Source: JADJDM01 sp044352985 (GTDB taxonomy: Bacteria; Bacteroidota; Bacteroidia; B-17B0; Aurantibacillaceae). From it: a stretch of DNA of 11,277 nt. This document shows positions 5,161-11,277 of this stretch, piece by piece (position 1 is the first letter of the stretch; every line of letters begins with the position of its first letter). Where the stretch lies: positions 1-11,277 of the forward strand of contig JBILCU010000025.1 of assembly GCA_044352985.1 (NCBI GenBank). Direction: 5' to 3'. The notes beneath the pieces are model-generated. The model searched no databases, was not told where the DNA came from, and saw only the letters and a program-made list of their open reading frames with translations. A program made the translations under genes and the position numbers.

Positions 5161-7170
5161 TTATCTGATTAATAAAACTGTGCCTGTATATTTGCGGTAA
5201 ACACCAAATGCGTTTTTAAATTCAATAACATAGCCATATAATCCCCCTTCAAATTCATTACCATTCCATCCCTCTGTCTCATCTTTACTTGTCCATATTA
5301 ATTGACCCCATCTGTCATAAATACTCATGCTGTATTCTGTTTTTTCTACATATTGTGTAATCGGTAAAAATACAGAGTTGATGCCTTTGGGTACAAATGC
5401 ATTTGGTATAAAAATACTGTCTTCATGATAGGTAATTACTCTATTTGAATTACTTTCTTCTTTTAGAAAGTAAGGATTTCCGTCGCCTTCAACTGCTTGC
5501 ACGTAGTAACCAAATTTGCCTTCAAAGTCAGTCAATTCTTTTACATCATCCAGATAAGTTCTTACCGTCCCTGAAACAGTTGCTACTGGTGTAGTATTAA
5601 AAACATCATTTACCGAACGATAAATATTAAATTTATCTACATTTCCTAAATAGTTTTCATAGGAAGTCCAGTTTAGTAGATTCGTTCTGTTATTATTTGC
5701 TGTTGCCGTAAGTAAAATAGATTTGGAATATGAAGATTCAACAGATCTTAATCCACAACTATCAATAATTAATGCTTTATAATAATAATTTTCTTCATCA
5801 GGGTTTACATCATAATCAGTTATCGAATATTCTCCTAAAGCGTTTCTGTTTAAATAGCCCAATAATATAAAAGTGTTATTAGGATCAGTGGCTTTATAAA
5901 TTTCAATACCCGAAAAATAATTTAAACTGTCTGCTTTTACATTGATTCTGATATCTTCTGATTCAGTTACACTAACACTTTTAACATATGAAAAAGTAGG
6001 TACGGGTTGCGCTTTTGCAAAAAAACTAATTCTATTTGAAGTAGAGCTTGCTGATCGGTTAGAATTAACCGCTCTTACAAAAAAGGAATAACTACTGTTT
6101 TGATTTAAATTGATGTGAACATAATTGGTTAAAGTTGTTGTTCCTGATAGTAAATATGGGCCGGAATTTTCGGAATAATAAATTTCATATTGCGCCAACG
6201 TATTTTTCATATTGATGTAAGAGTTCCATCCTAATCTAACTGATCGTGCACACAAATCAAATGTATGTCTTAAAAATAAAGTGTTTTGGCTTTGACCAAT
6301 TGTACTGATGTTGCCGCAACTATCTATAGATGCAATAGAATAGGTTTCAAAATCGTTATTAGGATTTGACGATAAATTAAGATACAATACCGGAAAATTA
6401 CCACAAACGGTATCGATAGCAATAAATGAAAACCCTTGTTTTTTATAAACCACATAACAAGTGGCATCTGCCGATGCGGAAGGGCTTAAGCCAATGATGG
6501 TTTGATTAGACGCATTAATACTTACGGAGTCAATTTTAGGAGGTAAAGGAGGGGTAAAATCGTTGATTAGAGCTCCAACAACGTTAGATACAGAACTACA
6601 ATTGTTGGCATCAGTAATTTCTACCTTATAGTTAAAAAAATAGCTACAAACCGATATGGTATCTTTCCATCTTAAATCATTAGTCATTCCGAGCAAAGTA
6701 TAATTTCCTGCCGGATACTCTCGGTAAACAGAATACAATAAAGATGAACTTGTTGGTAGTGGTGTTGAAATTGGATTCCATTGAAGTGAGGCAATTCCAT
6801 TAGTTGCATTTAATACTAAATAAATTGTTCTTACTGTATCAATGGGTATAGATTCAATGTTCCCAATTGAAGTAGTTGTAATAAAGTAAAATCTAGGTAA
6901 GTTAGTTGCATTAGCTCCTGCATGCGTGTAATTAGTATTGTTGTAATTGTTCATTGTTCCTGTAAGAGTATAGTTTCCGTTTAAGCTCCCTGAGGTATAA
7001 ATGTTGTAACTTATAAATTCAGATGCAGGATCGTTTGGGGCTGCCCAGGATAATGAAACATCGCCATTAGGTTGAACACTTACACAACTTACTTGTGGTG
7101 AATTTACTACAGCCTTTATCGTAAAGCAATAAAGAAGAAAAATAATTAAACTAAGTGATTTACAACTCAC
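5161..7170 (-). CDS. Secreted fibronectin-III-like protein with T9SS type B (gliding motility-associated) C-terminal domain
   Basis: The product is 669 residues. The frame is closed by a stop shortly upstream and has no ATG before residue 57, so translation most likely begins at GTG 7170-7168. That start gives a proper signal peptide (MSCKSLSLIIFLLYCFTIKA). The body, about residues 24-580, consists of roughly six fibronectin type III-like units, recognisable from recurring 'V.LSW....D......Y.IY' and 'Y.V.AVN' patterns (LSWAAPNDP, LQWNPIS, VRLGWNSY, LNWTSYENY). Many Cys residues (for example SCGLRS, DSCGNIS) suggest disulfides outside the cytoplasm. From about residue 584 there is a type B sorting domain: IPNAFVPKGIN, SIYDRWGQLIWTS, GWNG and LYGYVIEF, ending YTGTVLLIR. 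Proteins with this tail are exported by T9SS and often act as adhesins or surface structural proteins. The precise function is unknown. The gene is transcribed alone and diverges from the large gene at 7390. Confidence 0.88.
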   Translation of the reverse strand: MSCKSLSLIIFLLYCFTIKAVVNSPQVSCVSVQPNGDVSLSWAAPNDPASEFISYNIYTSGSLNGNYTLTGTMNNYNNTNYTHAGANATNLPRFYFITTTSIGNIESIPIDTVRTIYLVLNATNGIASLQWNPISTPLPTSSSLLYSVYREYPAGNYTLLGMTNDLRWKDTISVCSYFFNYKVEITDANNCSSVSNVVGALINDFTPPLPPKIDSVSINASNQTIIGLSPSASADATCYVVYKKQGFSFIAIDTVCGNFPVLYLNLSSNPNNDFETYSIASIDSCGNISTIGQSQNTLFLRHTFDLCARSVRLGWNSYINMKNTLAQYEIYYSENSGPYLLSGTTTLTNYVHINLNQNSSYSFFVRAVNSNRSASSTSNRISFFAKAQPVPTFSYVKSVSVTESEDIRINVKADSLNYFSGIEIYKATDPNNTFILLGYLNRNALGEYSITDYDVNPDEENYYYKALIIDSCGLRSVESSYSKSILLTATANNNRTNLLNWTSYENYLGNVDKFNIYRSVNDVFNTTPVATVSGTVRTYLDDVKELTDFEGKFGYYVQAVEGDGNPYFLKEESNSNRVITYHEDSIFIPNAFVPKGINSVFLPITQYVEKTEYSMSIYDRWGQLIWTSKDETEGWNGNEFEGGLYGYVIEFKNAFGVYRKYTGTVLLIR

Positions 7171-7223
7171 AGGATAAAATTATGAATTTAAACGAATTAC
7201 TAAATGATATATTGCCTTAAACG

Positions 7224-7231
7224 CAAATTTA
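7224..7231 (-). promoter_or_regulatory. Candidate -7 box for the type B protein gene
   Basis: Plus-strand CAAATTTA reads TAAATTTG on the minus strand, an exact TAnnTTTG match. It is 54 bases upstream of the GTG start, giving a leader of roughly 48 bases. No convincing -33 TTTG is found at 19-21 bases spacing, so this is a motif match only. Confidence 0.35.
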
Positions 7232-7338
7232 ACTTTGCTCTTTTCTTCTTTTTTAAATCATTTTAATTATAAGAGTAAATAAATGTGATTAATTGGCTTA
7301 TTATTTGTTTTTTAAATGTTTATAAGGTATATTTTAGT

Positions 7339-7346
7339 TATTTTTG
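7339..7346 (+). promoter_or_regulatory. Candidate -7 box for the large PD40 coiled-coil gene
   Basis: TATTTTTG matches TAnnTTTG and lies 43 bases before the ATG at 7390. The -33 element is not clear: the nearest TTTG, at 7304-7307, is too far away. A small hairpin, CGGG (7367-7370) with CCCG (7377-7380), sits between the box and the start codon. The remainder of 7171-7389 is AT-rich with no other structure noted. Confidence 0.35.
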
Positions 7347-7389
7347 TTAATTAAATTGAATAAAATCGGGGATTAACCCGTAAAAAAAC

Positions 7390-10300
7390 ATGTTTTTGAA
7401 TCGTTTTATCAAAACATTTATTTTCATACTGGTATTTTTTATTTCTTGCTTTTTGGGCATGGCTCAATATGCCAATGAAAACGATTTAAAAAAACAAGCC
7501 TTAAAATATTTTGAAGAAGAAGATTATGCTAATGCTTACAAGGCATATTCTACATTAGTTTCAACCTATCCAAAAGATCCAAACTACAACTACCATTTAG
7601 GTGTTTGTATGCTTTACAACGAAAAAGATAAGAAAAAATGTTTTCCTTATTTAGAATTAGCCAATAAAAAAATTGAAGAATGTGATAAGGAGGCAAAGTT
7701 TTATTATGCAAAAGCACATCATATTAATTTTCGTTTTGATGAGGCCATTCGTTTATATACGCAGTATAAAGATATAGCTTCTTCATCCATGCTTAAGAAG
7801 TTAAATGTGGATATGGAAATTCAAGCGTGTAAGAATGGAAAAAAGCTATTAGGAAATTTGAGCGAATTGGTGGTGTTGGAGAAAAAACAATTAAACGAAT
7901 CTGATTATTTCAGAAGTTATAATTTAAGCGATATAGGAGGGAAATTATTAGTGAAGCCTGCTGATTTTATTTCAGCAAACGATAAAAAGAAAAAAAACAA
8001 ATCAATCATTTACCTCCCAAAATCAAACGATAAACTTTTTTACTCCAGTTATGGCGAGAATGAAAATAAAGACATCTACATCGTAAAGCGTTTGCCAAAT
8101 GGCGAATGGAGTAAGCCACAGGAAGTAGGTATTCCTGTAAATACAATGTATGACGAGGATTACCCCTTTTTACATCCAAATGGCAAGGTGTTGTATTTCG
8201 CTTCAAAGGGGCATAATAGTATGGGTGGATACGATATTTTTAAAAGCGAATGGAATGAAGCGGCTAAAAGATGGGGTGATCCCAAAAATCTTGAATTTCC
8301 TATCAATACTCCAAATGACGATATTTTATTTGTAACTGATTCACTCGAAAAAACTGCATATTTTTCTTCATCTCGTTATAGCCCAAGTGGTAAAATTGAT
8401 GTATATAAAATTGATGTGGAGCGCCGTCCACCCGAGTTTATTTACATAACAGGCAGTATGCTTAAAAAAACTGCTGACCAAAGTTTAGAATCTAAAATAA
8501 CTGTAAAAAGTATTGATGGAGAACCTTATAATGCTTCTTTTCAAGCATCCAAAACCGGAGCATATTTAATAAAAATCCCAAATGGGGGTAAATTCATATT
8601 TACTTTTGAAACACCAGGTATGCCTACTCAATCCGAAGATGTTGATGTGCCGGTAAATACCAATTTATTGCCTTATTCTCAAGTAGCTGGTTACCGAGAT
8701 AAAATTCTGGATGTGCAAAGTTTCTTTGAAACAAATCAGGAGGATGAAAGTTCTTATCTGCAAAATTTGGAAGTTATAGAACAAAAATCACAATTGGATG
8801 TTAATGCCAATGAGTTTTCGAAGCCACCAGTAGATAGCTCCTTTTATGAAAATACAGGAAATAGTGATGGACCTAAAGGCAAGCGTTTAAAAGGGAATAC
8901 ATTTGATAATTCATTAACCGATTCAGGAACAGAAAACGCTACTGCTTCAAATTCCGGTTCATCCAACACAACAACTGCTAAAAAAGACATAAACAATAAT
9001 GAGTTGGAAAAAATGGCATTTGAAGATGCTAATGAATTGGAACAGGAAGCAAAAAAATTAAAAGAAGATGCCGATCAGGCATTTGATTTTTTAGAAAACA
9101 AAAAGTTTGAAGCATCACAAAAAAACAAGGAAGCCTCAGCCGCTAAGGAAACTGCAGTTAACGAAGGCGATGTAAATAAAAAAGACGGATTATTAAAAAA
9201 AGCAGATGAACTATTAGATGAAGCAAAAATAGTAGATGAACAGGCTAAACTAGCTGAGAATATTGCTCGACAGTTAGAGAATGAATCAATAAGCAAAAAA
9301 AATGAAGCTGAATTACAAAAAAATTATGCCGAGCAACTACAACAAGTTAATACTTCAAAAAATAGTGCTGATGCTCTTAAAAAGTTAGAAGAAGTTCAAA
9401 AAAAAATAGAAGAGTTTGAGAAAAATAAAAAAGCTACAGTTTCTGTTTCCGAGCAACTTAAGTCAGATATTTCAAGGAAAGACGAAGAAATTGCAAAGGT
9501 TGAAGGAAAAGCAACAAAAATACAATCAGATCTTAATAATTTAAATAATGAATTAAAATCCTTAGAGGATGAATTGGCAAATACCAAAGACAAAGATTTA
9601 AAAGCAAACATCATTGCGCAAAAAGAGGAGTTGCTGCAGGATATTAAGGCTAAACAAGATGAACTTAAAACTGAAAAAGATAAAATAGCTTTTATTAATA
9701 ATGAAAAAGAAGTTTTAAAAAATCAATCTGATTTTGCAAGTAACATGTTGACTGAAATGAAAAATTTACCTTCAACAGATAAGCAAGATAAATCCGCATC
9801 TACTTTGCCTCAAAACTCAATTTCCAATGAAGTAAATAATCCTGTTGCATCAGAAAACGCTAGTGCTAAAACGAATACAGAAGTTTCTGCTAATTCAGTT
9901 GTATCTACCGAAACTAAAAAAGAAAATAGCATTGATAAAACTGTTTTGATGGATGAGGAATTAAAAGAGTTGGTTGCTCAAAATGAAATTCCTGATAAGA
10001 TTAATCAATTAATAAATGTTGAATTTAAAAATCCTGAGGCCATTAAGTTTAAACAAGAAGCTCAAAAAAGTTTTAAACTAGCAGAAAAAGAAAAAAGTCA
10101 AACAGAAAAACACATCACCACCATTGCAAAAAATTCATCAGATCAGGATAATAATGCCAATTCAAATTCATCGAATAAGTTGAGTACGAATTCAAGCAAT
10201 ATATCTGGTTCAGCGGATAAAATTGAATTGAGCGAGGAAGAAAAGAAAAAAATAAACATGGAAATCGATAGGCTGTATATGGAAGCATTAACATTGCGTC

Positions 10301-11277
10301 GTGCAGCTTTTGAAATGACCGGTGATGAAAAAACAAAACAATTTGCAGAGGCAAAAGCGAAAGATAAATTAGCTGCAGAAAAACGTTTAGATCTTGCTTT
10401 AAAAGTTGCTAAAATTAATGAGGCAAAATACAACGAAAACGAACAGTTGCTCAAGCAATATCAGGCAGAAACAACCAATCAAAGTGATCCTGAAATCATT
10501 CAGGCAACAAGCTTAATTTCAGAGGCTGATAAATTGTATAAGCAGGCAATGAAAATTGAGGAAGATGCAGTGCTGGAAACAGATCCTGCTGCAAAAAGTT
10601 CTTCCTACAGTAATGTAGAAGAAAAAGAAGTTGAGGCCTTGCAAAAACAAGATGCGGCGTTGGCAATTTTCAAAAAGAAAAATCCTGATTTTAATCCAGT
10701 GCAGCAAACACAAACTAATGATGAAGTTGCAACTACAAATAACAGGGATGAAGAAATTGAAGTTGTTAAAACTGAAATTGAACAAAAAAATAAAGATTTA
10801 AAAGAATCGCTTTCTCAATTAGCAAATGCCTACGAAAAAGAGGTATCTGTTTTAATAGCAAAAAGTAAATCTCCGGATTTGCCAAAAATTAAAAAACAAA
10901 AACAAAAAGCGGATAGCATTTTTGCCGCTTCTATTTTTACCAGTAATGATGATGAAAAAATACAGCAACTTTTACGAGTAAACGATATATACTATAAGGC
11001 TTTAGCGCAAATTAATCAGGCAACAGAAGCGCAATTGGCTAAAAACACGGCCAATCAAACCACTAATGCAAATAAAAACGATGTTGTAAAAAATAATGAC
11101 ACGAAGCAATCTGCAAAACCTCAAAACACAAATAATTCAGAACAAACGGCTAAAACACAAAATGTGAAAACGGAAGATAAAACTACTTCTGCAGCCACAA
11201 CACAAAACACAAATAATTCAGAACAAACAGCTAAAACACAAAATGTGAAAACGGAAGATAAAACTACTTCTGCAGCC
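7390..11277 (+). CDS. Large envelope protein: signal peptide, TPR, PD40 propeller, CRD-like domain, long coiled coil (3' end outside window)
   Basis: The frame is open from ATG 7390 to the last base, 1296 codons without a stop, so the C-terminus is missing. Residues 1-25 are a signal peptide (MFLNRFIKTFIFILVFFISC, then FLGMAQ). Residues 27-131 are TPR-like helices (ALKYFEEEDYANAYKAYSTL, NYNYHLGVCMLYNEKDKKKC, AKFYYAKAHHINFRFDEAIR). Residues about 198-348 carry PD40/TolB-like propeller repeats (KLFYSSYGENENKDIYIVKR; PFLHPNGKVLYFASKGHNSM with GGYDIFKSE; TAYFSSSRYSPSGKIDVY). Residues about 350-425 resemble a carboxypeptidase-regulatory-like beta-sandwich (FIYITGSMLKKT, GAYLIKIPNGG). This order matches the T9SS-associated protein PorE, which ends in an OmpA-like peptidoglycan-binding domain. 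No such domain is reached here. Instead, from about residue 538 on, there are Lys/Glu/Ala-rich coiled coils (about 538-780) separated by Ser/Asn/Thr-rich linkers (about 790-845, 915-945) from further A-x3-L helical segments. A periplasmic or outer-membrane-associated structural role is inferred. Antisense frames within it are artefacts of its composition. Confidence 0.85.
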   Translation, partial: MFLNRFIKTFIFILVFFISCFLGMAQYANENDLKKQALKYFEEEDYANAYKAYSTLVSTYPKDPNYNYHLGVCMLYNEKDKKKCFPYLELANKKIEECDKEAKFYYAKAHHINFRFDEAIRLYTQYKDIASSSMLKKLNVDMEIQACKNGKKLLGNLSELVVLEKKQLNESDYFRSYNLSDIGGKLLVKPADFISANDKKKKNKSIIYLPKSNDKLFYSSYGENENKDIYIVKRLPNGEWSKPQEVGIPVNTMYDEDYPFLHPNGKVLYFASKGHNSMGGYDIFKSEWNEAAKRWGDPKNLEFPINTPNDDILFVTDSLEKTAYFSSSRYSPSGKIDVYKIDVERRPPEFIYITGSMLKKTADQSLESKITVKSIDGEPYNASFQASKTGAYLIKIPNGGKFIFTFETPGMPTQSEDVDVPVNTNLLPYSQVAGYRDKILDVQSFFETNQEDESSYLQNLEVIEQKSQLDVNANEFSKPPVDSSFYENTGNSDGPKGKRLKGNTFDNSLTDSGTENATASNSGSSNTTTAKKDINNNELEKMAFEDANELEQEAKKLKEDADQAFDFLENKKFEASQKNKEASAAKETAVNEGDVNKKDGLLKKADELLDEAKIVDEQAKLAENIARQLENESISKKNEAELQKNYAEQLQQVNTSKNSADALKKLEEVQKKIEEFEKNKKATVSVSEQLKSDISRKDEEIAKVEGKATKIQSDLNNLNNELKSLEDELANTKDKDLKANIIAQKEELLQDIKAKQDELKTEKDKIAFINNEKEVLKNQSDFASNMLTEMKNLPSTDKQDKSASTLPQNSISNEVNNPVASENASAKTNTEVSANSVVSTETKKENSIDKTVLMDEELKELVAQNEIPDKINQLINVEFKNPEAIKFKQEAQKSFKLAEKEKSQTEKHITTIAKNSSDQDNNANSNSSNKLSTNSSNISGSADKIELSEEEKKKINMEIDRLYMEALTLRRAAFEMTGDEKTKQFAEAKAKDKLAAEKRLDLALKVAKINEAKYNENEQLLKQYQAETTNQSDPEIIQATSLISEADKLYKQAMKIEEDAVLETDPAAKSSSYSNVEEKEVEALQKQDAALAIFKKKNPDFNPVQQTQTNDEVATTNNRDEEIEVVKTEIEQKNKDLKESLSQLANAYEKEVSVLIAKSKSPDLPKIKKQKQKADSIFAASIFTSNDDEKIQQLLRVNDIYYKALAQINQATEAQLAKNTANQTTNANKNDVVKNNDTKQSAKPQNTNNSEQTAKTQNVKTEDKTTSAATTQNTNNSEQTAKTQNVKTEDKTTSAA
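11122..11277 (+). repeat. 81-bp in-frame tandem repeat running off the window end
   Basis: Copy 1 is 11122-11202. Copy 2 starts at 11203 and is cut by the window edge after 75 bases. They differ at a single base (aacGgct against aacAgct). The unit encodes 27 residues, beginning QNTNNSEQTAKTQNVKTEDK. It is a Thr/Asn/Lys-rich hydrophilic spacer. The 81-bp period keeps the frame, so copy number can vary without breaking the protein. More copies may follow. Confidence 0.9.

Noticed and set aside
7441..7455. Lipobox in the PD40 protein (FISC)
   Set aside because: Phe at -3 is unusual for a lipobox, no acidic residues follow the Cys, and the GMAQ-Y site fits signal peptidase I better. Lipidation cannot be excluded.
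8006..10785. Several minus-strand open frames, and a plus-strand frame at 8150-8335
   Set aside because: They overlap the 1296-codon plus-strand frame, which has coherent domains. The Phe/Ser-rich minus products are the reverse of Lys/Glu/Ala-rich coiled coil.

Overview
The window reads as a stretch of a Bacteroidota chromosome. The grounds are AT-rich sequence, two secreted proteins with type IX secretion system (T9SS) sorting domains (one type A, one type B), TAnnTTTG-type promoter motifs, no obvious Shine-Dalgarno sequences, and dense intergenic hairpin repeats of a kind common in that phylum. I cannot place it below phylum level from sequence alone.

Layout from left to right. (1) 1-762, plus strand: the C-terminal end of a fused acyl-CoA mutase of the isobutyryl-CoA mutase (IcmF) type, cut by the window edge. 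(2) 763-1089: a long leader holding a well-formed structured RNA element (898-1041) that ends in a T-run. It is followed by further competing pairings up to the next start codon. (3) 1090-2919, plus: a secreted seven-repeat SBBP-type beta-propeller with a T9SS type A tail. (4) 2920-3793: gene-free DNA packed with tandem and inverted repeats. (5) 3794-5002: a complete IS481-like insertion sequence with its transposase on the minus strand and its own terminator. (6) 5161-7170, minus: a large secreted fibronectin-III-like protein with a T9SS type B (gliding-motility-associated) tail, starting at GTG. (7) 7171-7389: a divergent intergenic region with one TAnnTTTG box facing each way. (8) 7390-11277, plus: a very large open frame of 1296 codons with no stop in the window. 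It encodes a signal peptide, TPR-like helices, PD40 beta-propeller repeats, a carboxypeptidase-regulatory-like domain, and then more than 750 residues of coiled coil and low-complexity linker. It ends inside an 81-bp in-frame tandem repeat.

The genes do not form one operon. The common theme is the cell envelope and T9SS: two probable T9SS cargo proteins, plus an envelope protein whose first three domains follow the order of the T9SS-associated protein PorE. The parts least explained by known families are the structured leader at 898-1070, the hairpin family in 3386-3762 and the oversized C-terminal region of the last protein.
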